This document shows positions 1 to 6,875 of a DNA stretch of 8,590 nt, piece after piece (position 1 is the first letter of the stretch; each line of letters begins with the position of its first letter). This DNA is from Actinomycetes bacterium. Its GTDB lineage: Bacteria > Actinomycetota > Actinomycetes > Propionibacteriales > Nocardioidaceae. Location: NCBI GenBank assembly GCA_023415395.1, contig JAEZKN010000491.1:1-8590 (forward strand). Direction: 5' to 3'. A program made the translations under genes and the position numbers. The notes below the pieces were generated by a model that saw only the letters and a program-made list of their open reading frames with translations, was not told the DNA's origin and searched no databases.

Positions 1-431
1 ACCGCCCGCTCGGCGGCCGACTGGGCCGCCGACGTCGCGTCCTCGACGGCGGCGTCGGAGGGCGCGGCGACGTAGCGCCAGCCCGCGACGCCCGCCACCA
101 CGAGGACGGCGGCGGCCAGCGCGAGGAGCAGCCAGGTCGGCACGCCACGCCGCTCCCCCACCGCGCCGGAGGGGGCCGGGTCGGGCCGGAGCTCGGGCCG
201 GAGCTCGGGCTCGGACTCGACCGGTGACGGCGCCAGCTCCGCGTCGTACGCCGCCCGGCGGGTCGGGTCGAGGAGCACCTCGGCGGCCTGGTTGAGCGTG
301 GCGAAGCGCCGGTCGGTCGGGTCGAGGTCGGCGATGCCGGAGCGCCACGCGGTGCGGATCTCCTCCACGGACGCGTCCGAGGCGACACCGAGGAGGTCGT
401 ACCAGCTGGGGCTGGGAGGTGGCGTGCTCAC
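1..431 (-). CDS. J-domain-like single-pass membrane protein, Mce-associated type (3' end beyond left edge)
   Basis: Partial gene: 143 codons are visible and the frame stays open to the left edge. I chose GTG at 431-429 because it overlaps the stop of the preceding gene by 4 nt (GTGA) and follows the purine-rich stretch GGGGGAGGG. Residues 10-66 read like a compact J-domain: WYDLLGV at 10-16, helix II VEEIRTAWR at 22-30, helix III with FATLNQAAEVLLDP at 43-56, and RRAAYD at 58-63. The HPD signature expected between helices II and III is absent; LDPTD (36-40) stands there and the loop is very short. Residues 68-95 are a Pro/Glu/Arg linker with a repeated ELRP. Residues 99-117 are a hydrophobic membrane span, followed by an Ala-rich stretch (126-143) like the post-membrane part of Mce-associated proteins. 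I infer a cytoplasmic J-like domain and an exported C-terminal domain, with an accessory role at the Mce complex. A role as an active DnaK co-chaperone is unlikely without HPD. The J-like similarity is by eye. Confidence 0.8.
   Translation of the reverse strand, partial: MSTPPPSPSWYDLLGVASDASVEEIRTAWRSGIADLDPTDRRFATLNQAAEVLLDPTRRAAYDAELAPSPVESEPELRPELRPDPAPSGAVGERRGVPTWLLLALAAAVLVVAGVAGWRYVAAPSDAAVEDATSAAQSAAERA
183..206. repeat. 12-bp tandem duplication in the linker of the J-like gene
   Basis: The 12-mer GGGCCGGAGCTC occurs twice back to back, followed by a partial third copy starting GGGCTC. Being a multiple of three, it duplicates the peptide ELRP in the linker between the J-like domain and the membrane segment without shifting the frame. 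It is probably a replication-slippage product in a disordered linker. Confidence 0.8.
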
Positions 432-1033
432 GAGCCCTCCCCCGTCACCGGCGCGTAGTCGTCGACGAGCCACGTCCCGTCGGTCCGCACCAGCTCGACG
501 CGCCAGCGCAGGACGTCCTCGCCGGCGGCGATCCGCTTCGCGGCGTCGTCGGGGTGCTTGGGGTCGGGGTAGCTGCCGGTCAGGCCGGCGGCGACGATCG
601 CGACCGCGGAGTCGTCGTCGAGCTGCTCCACGCCGACGCCGAACACCTCGGCCGCCCGCTCGTAGCCGGCCTGGGCGACGGTCTGCTCGGCGATCGGCAG
701 GCCGGAGGACTCGAAGTCCGCGGCGAACTTGGGGGTGATCACCGCCTCCACCTGCTCCTGGTAGGCCGTGAGGTGCCGCTGGTCGTCGAGGTCGTCGGGG
801 CCGTAGGTGTTCAGCCGCAGCACGAACTGACGCGTCTGGGACATCACCGCGTCGCGCTCGCGCTGCACGGCGCCCGCCTCGTCGGTCCGGGTGGTGAGGA
901 CCCAGACCAGCGTGCAGGCGGAGGCGACGAGCAGCACGACCAGGACGACGAGCAGCGCCAGGCGGAAGGTGGTGGAGCGCGGCGTCTGGTCGGTCCCGTC
1001 GGCCCTCCCGGTGCTCGTCCCGGTGGTCGTCAC
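428..1033 (-). CDS. Mce-associated membrane protein (Mas type, NTF2-like outer domain)
   Basis: From GTG at 1033 this is a 201-residue protein. A polar Thr-rich cytoplasmic tail (1-22) precedes one membrane span (about 23-47) and an exported domain. The C-terminal part has paired strands, including SAVAIVAAGLTGSY (142-155) and WRVELVRTDGTWLVDDYAPV (177-196), the strand-turn-strand pattern of the NTF2-like fold common in Mce-associated proteins. In mycobacteria such proteins stabilise Mce complexes; here the role is inferred from fold and position. GTG at 1033 overlaps the mceF stop by 4 nt (GTGA), like neighbouring junctions, but has no clear ribosome site. An in-frame GTG at 1066 would add 11 residues (MEVAVPPAPGA) and does have one. 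I prefer 1033 for consistency, at modest certainty. The gene also overlaps the next gene by 4 nt (GTGA). No lipobox or catalytic motif is visible. Confidence 0.82.
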   Translation of the reverse strand: MTTTGTSTGRADGTDQTPRSTTFRLALLVVLVVLLVASACTLVWVLTTRTDEAGAVQRERDAVMSQTRQFVLRLNTYGPDDLDDQRHLTAYQEQVEAVITPKFAADFESSGLPIAEQTVAQAGYERAAEVFGVGVEQLDDDSAVAIVAAGLTGSYPDPKHPDDAAKRIAAGEDVLRWRVELVRTDGTWLVDDYAPVTGEGS

Positions 1034-2304
1034 GGCGCCAGGGGCTGGAGGAACAGCCACTTCCACGACTCCTCTCCGAAGGACTGCGGGGCCAAGGTAC
1101 CGGGCTGGTCCAGCGTCGGGTCGACCCGCGAGCCCCAGCGCAGCGCACCGGACTCGGGGTCGTAGGACGCAACCGGCGCCCGGTAGGCCGCGCCGGGGCG
1201 CTGGAGGTTCTGCACGCCCCGCGCGTTGCTCTGCGTGATCGGCTCGCGGCAGCCGGCCTCGGTGTTCATCGGCCGGTTCGAGCCGTCCGCCGGCGGGCGG
1301 GTGTCGGTGCCCTCGTAGCCGCCGTGGCAGACGGGGTTCGTGGTGAGGACGAGCCCGAAGTGGGCGTCGTAGAGCCCGGTGTCCGGCGACTTCGAGACGA
1401 CCGTGAACCCGCCCTCGACGACGTAGGGGTAGATCACGAGGATCTGCTCGATCCCCGGCAGGTGGTCGACCACGATCTCACCCGCGGTCACGGCGTTGTT
1501 GAGCAGCGCGCCGAGGTCGACCTCGTTCTGCTCGAGGAAGGTGCGCAGCTGGGTCGCGGTGGCCGAACCCTGGTCGATCACCTCGCGCAGCGCCTCGTCC
1601 GAGCCGGCCAGCGTGCCGCTGAAGAGACTGAGGTCGCGGGCGAAGGAGCGGATCGCGCTCGCCTTGTCGACCTGGCTGGAGAGCACGACGTTGCTGTCGC
1701 GGATCAGTGCGGTCGTCACGTCGAAGTTGTCGTCCGCGGCCTCGAGGAACGAGTTGCCCGTGTCGATGATCCGCTGGAGGTCCTCCCCGGTGCCGCCGAA
1801 GGCCTGCCCGAGCTCGTCGACGGTCGTGCTCAGCGCCTCCTGGTCGACCGAGGAGACCGTGGTGGAGATGTCGGCGAGGAGCTTCTGGGTCGGGATCGGC
1901 GTCCGGGTGTCGTCCATCGCGATCTCCGCTCCGTCCGCGAGGTACGGCGCGTCGTCGGTCCTCGGCTGGAGCTCGACGTACTGCTCGCCCACGGCTGACC
2001 GGTTGCCGACCACGGCGAGGGTGTCGGCCGGGATGTCGTCGAAGCCCTTCTCCACGTCGAGGTAGACGTCGACGCCCTCGTCGGTGAGCACGAGCCTGTC
2101 GACCTGCCCGACCTGCACGCCGCGGTAGGAGACCTCGCCGCCGGCGAAGATGCCGCCGGAGTCGGCGAAGTGCGCGACCACGGTGTAGCTGTCGTCGATG
2201 ATGAGCCGGTCCAGGCGCGCGTAGCGGGCCCCGACGTAGCTGACGCCGAGCAGCGTGATCAGCACGAACACGAGCAGCTGGACCCTGGTGCGGCGGGTGA
2301 TCAT
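1030..2304 (-). CDS. mceF: MceF, sixth MCE/MlaD-family subunit
   Basis: The protein has 424 residues. ATG at 2304 overlaps the mceE stop (ATGA) and follows GGAGGTGA with 6-nt spacing, the best ribosome site in the window. A membrane anchor spans about 8-25. The MlaD-like domain (about 38-114) carries both signatures seen in its paralogues: EVSYRGVQVGQV (57-68) and SAVGEQYVELQP (103-114). A long helical region (about 138-275) would supply one strand of the tunnel bundle. It ends near LPGIEQILVIYPY (282-294), and the tail has two cysteines (326, 352) that could pair outside the membrane, finishing with SWKWLFLQPLAP. The assignment to MceF rests on position as sixth of six MCE genes and on the long tail. 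It should join MceA-E in a hetero-hexameric lipid conduit above the YrbE permease. The substrate is unknown. Confidence 0.93.
   Translation of the reverse strand: MITRRTRVQLLVFVLITLLGVSYVGARYARLDRLIIDDSYTVVAHFADSGGIFAGGEVSYRGVQVGQVDRLVLTDEGVDVYLDVEKGFDDIPADTLAVVGNRSAVGEQYVELQPRTDDAPYLADGAEIAMDDTRTPIPTQKLLADISTTVSSVDQEALSTTVDELGQAFGGTGEDLQRIIDTGNSFLEAADDNFDVTTALIRDSNVVLSSQVDKASAIRSFARDLSLFSGTLAGSDEALREVIDQGSATATQLRTFLEQNEVDLGALLNNAVTAGEIVVDHLPGIEQILVIYPYVVEGGFTVVSKSPDTGLYDAHFGLVLTTNPVCHGGYEGTDTRPPADGSNRPMNTEAGCREPITQSNARGVQNLQRPGAAYRAPVASYDPESGALRWGSRVDPTLDQPGTLAPQSFGEESWKWLFLQPLAP
1067..1077 (-). promoter_or_regulatory. Shine-Dalgarno-like site before an alternative GTG start at 1066
   Basis: On the minus strand the sequence GGAGAGGAG lies directly before GTG at 1066-1064. 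Its first GGAG ends 7 nt from that codon, which is ideal spacing. It sits inside the last codons of mceF (Gly-Glu-Glu-Ser), so chance is possible. It is the only evidence favouring the longer form of the Mce-associated protein over the GTGA-overlap start at 1033. Confidence 0.45.
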
Positions 2305-3740
2305 CGACGCTCACCTCCGAGGTCGTCCGAGACCATGCCGGGGACGAGGAGCCGCACGAGCGCCGGGTCGAAGGCGCGGCTGAGCTGTCCCATGGTCGGG
2401 CCGCGCGGCGAGGTGCTCGCCGGTCCGACGCCGGACCGGTTCAGGCCGAGCAGGCTGCCGACGCCACCCAGCAGGCCCTCGGTCGGCACCGGCAGTCCGA
2501 GGTCGGGCAGGCCCGGGACCTGGTTGAGCGCCCGGCAGACCACGGTCTTCTCGTACTTCTTGCGCAGGCAGGTGTCGCGGAGCCTGAGGATGCCCTCGGG
2601 GGTGGCCAGCAGCTTCCGGCACGGCTTGCTGGTGAGGTCACCGCTGCGCAGGCACTTGGTGAGCCGGTCGATGATCACGGTCGGCTCGAGGTCGCTCGGG
2701 AGCAGCGTGGGCGGCTCGGTCGGGATCCCGGTCACGCCACCGGAGACGTCGATGTCGAGCTGGATCGAGAGGTTGGTGTAGTCGCCCATGTGCAGGTTGC
2801 GCGCGACCTGCGGGTCGCGGCCCACGACCTCGTCGACGAACGGGTAGGTCAAGAAGACGTTGAACGACTTCACGAGCGCGTCCCCGGAGTTGCCCAGCTC
2901 GGTGAGGACCGGGTTGAGCTGACGCAGCGTGTCGATCGTGCCCTGCTTGGACGCCTCGATGACCTGCACGCCGACGTCGCCGAGCTCGCTGAGCTTCTCG
3001 AGCATCGTCACCAGGTCCTCGCGCTGCTGGTCGATCGACTCCAGCGCGCTCGGCAGCTCCTCCAGCGCGGAGTCGATCGAGCCCTGCTGCTTGCGGACCG
3101 AGACCGCCAGGGCGTTGACCGACTCGATCGCCTCGACGATGTCCTGCTTGTTCTCGTCGAGCTGGCCCATGAAGTCACGCACCTGCCGGAGCACCGAGCG
3201 GGCGGTGCCCTCGCGGCCCTCGAGGGCCTTGTTGAGCTCGGAGGAGATCGTCTTCAGCTGCGCCACGCCACCGCCGTTGAGCAGGAGGCTCATCGCGCCG
3301 AGGACCTCCTCGACCTCCGGGTTGCGTCCGGTCCGGTCGAGCTCGATGGTGTCGCCGTCGGCCAGCGGCTCGGCGGAGGCACCCGAGTCCGGCGCCTCGA
3401 GGGAGACGAACTTCTCGCCGAGGAGGCTGGTCTGGCGGATCTCCGCGATCGCGTTCTCGGGCAGGCCGCTGTCCTCGGGGATCTCCATCGTGACGACGGC
3501 GTGCTCCCCCTCGAGCTCGACGTCGGTGATCTGGCCGACGCTGACGTCGTTGATCTTGACCGTCGACTGCGGGACCAGGTCCAAGACGTCGGCGAACTCG
3601 GCCCGCACGGTGATCGGGTCCTCGACCGAGGTACCGCCGGGCAGGGGCAACTCGTAGACGTCGAAGTCGCAGCCGGTCAGCAGGACGCTGCCGGCCAGGG
3701 TCGCGACGAGCGCGCTCAGGAGGCGCCGGGGGCGGATCAT
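2301..3740 (-). CDS. mceE: MceE, lipoprotein MCE/MlaD-family subunit (LprK-like)
   Basis: The protein has 479 residues from ATG at 3740, which overlaps the mceD stop (ATGA) and follows GGAGGT at 6-nt spacing. A longer open frame upstream lies inside mceD and is not coding. The N-terminus is a lipoprotein signal: MIRPRR, a hydrophobic stretch, and lipobox LLTGC with Cys24 as the predicted lipidated residue. Lipoprotein character in the fifth MCE gene is the known hallmark of MceE/LprK. The MlaD-like domain covers about 41-116 with VKINDVSVGQI (61-71) and SLLGEKFVSLEAP (105-117). The Asn-Asp at 64-65 replaces the x-Gly of most paralogues. A helical segment (about 140-293) follows, with heptad-like stretches at 195-250. 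The tail has four cysteines (363, 374, 391, 402), enough for two disulfides, and ends in a Gly/Pro-rich low-complexity stretch. Cys24 would tether this subunit to the outer face of the plasma membrane, whereas the other five have uncleaved anchors. Confidence 0.94.
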   Translation of the reverse strand: MIRPRRLLSALVATLAGSVLLTGCDFDVYELPLPGGTSVEDPITVRAEFADVLDLVPQSTVKINDVSVGQITDVELEGEHAVVTMEIPEDSGLPENAIAEIRQTSLLGEKFVSLEAPDSGASAEPLADGDTIELDRTGRNPEVEEVLGAMSLLLNGGGVAQLKTISSELNKALEGREGTARSVLRQVRDFMGQLDENKQDIVEAIESVNALAVSVRKQQGSIDSALEELPSALESIDQQREDLVTMLEKLSELGDVGVQVIEASKQGTIDTLRQLNPVLTELGNSGDALVKSFNVFLTYPFVDEVVGRDPQVARNLHMGDYTNLSIQLDIDVSGGVTGIPTEPPTLLPSDLEPTVIIDRLTKCLRSGDLTSKPCRKLLATPEGILRLRDTCLRKKYEKTVVCRALNQVPGLPDLGLPVPTEGLLGGVGSLLGLNRSGVGPASTSPRGPTMGQLSRAFDPALVRLLVPGMVSDDLGGERR

Positions 3741-4864
3741 CGGTCCACCTCCACCAGGCCGCCGAGCGTCGGGTCGTAGGCGTCGCCGCGCGCACCGACA
3801 CCGTTGGTGCCGGGCCGGCCCAGGGCGCCCTGCACCAGGTCGCAGAGCGCGCCGGACTGGTCGGCGGGCTCGAGGAAGCTGCACAGCAGCAGGTCCGGGT
3901 CGGACTGGATCTGGTGGACGATGTTGCCCAGGTTCGCGTTGGTGTCGAGCGTGCCGGCCTGCGGGTTGTAGGTCAGCGCGAGGTTGTTGAGCGCCAGCGG
4001 GGCCGCGTCGAGGATCTCGTCGAGCTCCGCCCGCCGCTTCACCAGCACGTCCGAGACCCGCTTGAGGCCGGAGATGTTGCGGCCGAGGGCGTCGCGGTTC
4101 TCCTGCACGAACGTCGACACCTGGCCCAGCGCGGTGGCGAGGTTCTCCAGCGACGCGGCGAGCTCCTCGCGCTCACCGGCGAGCATCGTCGAGACCTCGG
4201 AGAGCGAGTCGTTGAAGCGGCGTACGGTCGAGTCGTTCTCGGCGAGCGTGCTGATGAAGCCCTGGAGCTCCTCGGCGGAGCCGAAGAGCTCCTCCTTGTT
4301 GTCGTCGAGGGTCTGGCTCAGCCGGCCGAAGTCCTCGATCGTCTGGCGGAAGCGCGCGCCCTGGCCGCCGAAGTTCTCAGCCGTCGTCTGCAGCAGGTCG
4401 CTGAGCGCGCCCTTCTTGTTCGCACCGGTCGGGCCCAGCGCGACGGTCAGGTCGTCGAGGCTGGTGTAGATCTGGTCCAGCTCGAGAGGCACGGCGGTGC
4501 GATCGGTGTCCAGGGTGGCGTCGTCGGCCAGCACCTCCCCGCCGGTGTAGACGGGGGTGAGCTGGATGAACCGGTCGCCGACGATCGAGGGAGCGATGAT
4601 CGCGGCCGTGGCATCGGCCGGGATCTTCACGTCGGCGTCGTAGGACATCGTCACGACCACGTCGGTGCCCGAGGGCGTCACGGTGTCGACCTGGCCGATC
4701 GAGACGCCCAGGACCCGGACGTCGCTGCCCTCGTAGACCGAGATGGTCCGCGGGAAGTGCGCGGTCAGCGTCTTGCGCTCCTCGCCGCGGAACATCACGA
4801 CGGCGGCCGCGACCAGCAGCACCACGATCACCGCGGGCACGACTGCGCGCTTGAGCTGGTTCAT
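3737..4864 (-). CDS. mceD: MceD, fourth MCE/MlaD-family subunit
   Basis: The protein has 375 residues from ATG at 4864, overlapping the mceC stop (ATGA). The frame continues far upstream without a stop, but that part lies inside mceC and encodes Arg/Pro/Gly-rich shadow sequence. This is the weakest ribosome site of the Mce series: only a GGCGGTGG-like stretch precedes the start, so translation may depend on coupling to mceC. A membrane anchor (7-25) is followed by an MlaD-like domain (about 31-104) with DVRVLGVSIGQVDTV (48-62) and SIVGDRFIQLTPV (93-105). The helical tunnel region runs about 130-288. It ends in APLALNNLALTYNP (288-301) and a short tail with Cys328 and Cys341, spaced for a possible disulfide. 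Identification as MceD is by order. Confidence 0.92.
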   Translation of the reverse strand: MNQLKRAVVPAVIVVLLVAAAVVMFRGEERKTLTAHFPRTISVYEGSDVRVLGVSIGQVDTVTPSGTDVVVTMSYDADVKIPADATAAIIAPSIVGDRFIQLTPVYTGGEVLADDATLDTDRTAVPLELDQIYTSLDDLTVALGPTGANKKGALSDLLQTTAENFGGQGARFRQTIEDFGRLSQTLDDNKEELFGSAEELQGFISTLAENDSTVRRFNDSLSEVSTMLAGEREELAASLENLATALGQVSTFVQENRDALGRNISGLKRVSDVLVKRRAELDEILDAAPLALNNLALTYNPQAGTLDTNANLGNIVHQIQSDPDLLLCSFLEPADQSGALCDLVQGALGRPGTNGVGARGDAYDPTLGGLVEVDR

Positions 4865-5844
4865 CCGACGCCACCGCCGTTCTGGAGGTAGGGCACCGGC
4901 GGCAGGTTCTGGATGTAGGTGTCGAACCACGGGCCGTTGCCGAGCGTGCTGGCGAAGACGCGGTAGAACGGCGCCATCAGCCGCAGGCTGTTGTCGAGGT
5001 TGTCCTGGTTCTTGTTCAGGACCTGGACCACGTTGTCGAGGTGCTCGAGGGCCGGCGCGAGGTCCGCGCGGCTCTGCCGGACGAGCCGGGTCAGCTCGCG
5101 GGAGAGGTCGGCGGTCGAGGTGAGCAGGTTGTGCACGGCGTCGCGACGGGCCACGAGCGCGCGGAAGAGCACGTCGGAGTCCCGCATCAGCGCGACGATG
5201 TCCTGGTCGCGCTCGCCGAGCACGCGGGAGACGCGCTCGAGGTTCTTGAGCAGCGTGTTGATCTGCTCGTCGCGGGCAGCGAGGTTGGAGGAGAGGTCCG
5301 AGACGCCCTGGAGCGCCGACCGGAACTCCTCCGGGGTGTTGCGCGTCAGGTCGGCGAGCGTGGTGAGCGACTCGGCGAGGCGGTCGGTGTCGATCCGCTC
5401 GGAGGTCTCGGCCAGGCCGGAGAACGCCTCCACGACGTCGTAGGGCGAGCTGGTGCGCTCGACCGGGATCTCGGCCCCCTCGTCGAGCTGGCCCGCGCCG
5501 GCCGGCTCGAGCGCGAGGTACATCGCGCCGAGCAGCGTCTTGACCTTGATCGACGCGCGGGTGTCGTCGCCGAAGCCGGAGTCGGTGTCGATGCGGAAGG
5601 TGACCTTGACGTGGTCGCCGTCGAGCTCGACCGCCTCGACCTTGCCGACCCGGACGCCGGCGATGCGCACCTCGTCGTTGGGCTTGAGCCCGCCGGACTC
5701 GGAGAACGCCGCGTAGTAGGTGTCGCCGCCGCCGATCACCGGCAGGTCCTGGGCGCGGAAGGCGGCCAGGATCAGCAGGGCGATGACGGCCAGGCTGACC
5801 GCCCCGACCACCACGGGGTTGCGCTCGCGGAAAGGCGTGGTCAT
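4861..5844 (-). CDS. mceC: MceC, third MCE/MlaD-family subunit
   Basis: This is the shortest MCE protein here, at 327 residues. ATG at 5844 overlaps the mceB stop (ATGA), with GAGGTG 9 nt upstream. A membrane anchor spans about 10-29. The MlaD-like domain (about 41-113) shows EVRIAGVRVGKVEAV (58-72) and TLLGAMYLALEPAG (103-116). The helical segment runs about 140-290 with repeated charged/hydrophobic heptads, such as NLERVSRVLGERDQDIVALM (201-220). The protein stops soon after GNGPWFDTYIQNLPP (302-316), a motif resembling the end of MceB. It therefore lacks the long outer tail of MceA, E and F, and it contains no cysteine at all, unlike its five partners. Its role is as one stave of the hexameric lipid tunnel; the assignment to C is by order. 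Confidence 0.93.
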   Translation of the reverse strand: MTTPFRERNPVVVGAVSLAVIALLILAAFRAQDLPVIGGGDTYYAAFSESGGLKPNDEVRIAGVRVGKVEAVELDGDHVKVTFRIDTDSGFGDDTRASIKVKTLLGAMYLALEPAGAGQLDEGAEIPVERTSSPYDVVEAFSGLAETSERIDTDRLAESLTTLADLTRNTPEEFRSALQGVSDLSSNLAARDEQINTLLKNLERVSRVLGERDQDIVALMRDSDVLFRALVARRDAVHNLLTSTADLSRELTRLVRQSRADLAPALEHLDNVVQVLNKNQDNLDNSLRLMAPFYRVFASTLGNGPWFDTYIQNLPPVPYLQNGGGVG

Positions 5845-6875
5845 CCGAGATCACACCTCGGGCTGCCGGTCTTGTAGGTCACGGGCACCGACTGGCCGCC
5901 CGGCAGGCGGACCCGGCCCTGGAACTGGCACAGGTAGAAGTTGAACCACGAGCCGTACGTCGCCGTGCGCCCGATCTTGTTCAGCTTGATCGGCAGCACC
6001 TGCAGCGCGCGGTCCAGCTCGGCCTTGCCACGGTCGAGGTTGCCGGCGACCCGGCGCAGCTGCTTGATGTCGGAGACGAACGGGCCACGGATGCCGGAGA
6101 CCAGCTCGGAGGTCTGCACCGACAGCGCCGAGATGTCGTCGAGGGAGCCGAGGATGGCCTCGCGGTCGTCCTTGAGCCCGCCGACGAACGTGCGGAAGGT
6201 CGTGATGAGCCGGCTGAGCTGCTCGTCACGGTCGCCGATGTGGTCGAGCACCTCGTTGAGGTTGTCGACCAGGTCGCCGATCACCTGGTCCCGGGCGGCC
6301 AGGGTCGTGGTCACCGAGGCGGTGTGGCCGAGCAGGCTCTCCAGGGTCCCGCCCTCGCCCTGGAAGACCTGCACGATCTCGTACGAGAGCTGGTTGATGT
6401 CGGCCGGTGAGAGCGCTTGGAAGAGCGGCTTGAAGCCGTTGAAGAGCACGGTCAGGTCCAGCGCCGGGGTCGTCCGCCCGACGGGGATCGTCGCCCCCTC
6501 CTCGAGGGCGTCGGTGTCGCCGATGCCCTCGGACAGTGCGATGTAGCGCTGCCCGACGAGGTTGCGGTAGCGGATGGCCGCCCGCGTCGCCTCGCTCAGC
6601 GTCGTGCCCTCCTCGACCGTGAAGCTGACCAGCGCCCGGTTGCGGTCGACGATCTCGACGCCCTTCACGGTGCCGACCTTCACGCCGGCGACCCGGATGT
6701 CGTCGCCCTTCACCACGCCGGTGGCGTCGACGAACTCAGCCTTGTACTCGCGCTTGGGCGTGAAGGAGATGTTGCCGATCATCACCACGAGCAGCGCGGT
6801 CGCCAGCGTGGTGACCAGCATGAAGACCAGCAGCTTGGTGAGGTCGCCGGTGGTGCGGCGGTCGAGGAGCTTCAT
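5841..6875 (-). CDS. mceB: MceB, second MCE/MlaD-family subunit
   Basis: The protein has 344 residues from ATG at 6875, which overlaps the mceA stop (ATGA) and follows GGAGGT at 9-nt spacing inside the mceA tail. The longer open frame upstream is a shadow of mceA. A membrane anchor (about 13-34) leads to an MlaD-like domain (about 42-115) with DIRVAGVKVGTVKGV (59-73) and NLVGQRYIALSEG (105-117). A helical region (about 140-298) follows, with pieces such as NLNEVLDHIGDRDEQLSRLI (205-224). The end matches MceC in design: YGSWFNFYLCQFQG (307-320), then a short tail to CDLG at the C-terminus. Cys316 and Cys341 flank this tail and could form a disulfide. The role is as a subunit of the envelope lipid-transport tunnel. 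Confidence 0.93.
   Translation of the reverse strand: MKLLDRRTTGDLTKLLVFMLVTTLATALLVVMIGNISFTPKREYKAEFVDATGVVKGDDIRVAGVKVGTVKGVEIVDRNRALVSFTVEEGTTLSEATRAAIRYRNLVGQRYIALSEGIGDTDALEEGATIPVGRTTPALDLTVLFNGFKPLFQALSPADINQLSYEIVQVFQGEGGTLESLLGHTASVTTTLAARDQVIGDLVDNLNEVLDHIGDRDEQLSRLITTFRTFVGGLKDDREAILGSLDDISALSVQTSELVSGIRGPFVSDIKQLRRVAGNLDRGKAELDRALQVLPIKLNKIGRTATYGSWFNFYLCQFQGRVRLPGGQSVPVTYKTGSPRCDLG

Noticed and set aside
234..404. A functional DnaK/Hsp70 co-chaperone domain
   Set aside because: The fold pattern is present but the HPD motif and most of the loop carrying it are missing, so co-chaperone activity is not claimed.
2790..3779. Long plus-strand open frame (329 codons) opposite mceE
   Set aside because: It is antisense to a well-supported MCE gene. 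Its composition (Arg/Asp/Leu/Val-rich, repetitive) is what GC-biased codons give on the complementary strand. No domain or ribosome site supports it.
3737..5854. Apparent giant minus-strand protein joining sequence before MceD to MceD (also frames extending upstream of MceB and MceE)
   Set aside because: The extra N-terminal parts are out-of-frame readings of the preceding mce gene, rich in Arg/Pro/Gly. The ATGA overlaps, the anchor segments and, for mceB and mceE, good ribosome sites fix the true starts at 4864, 6875 and 3740.
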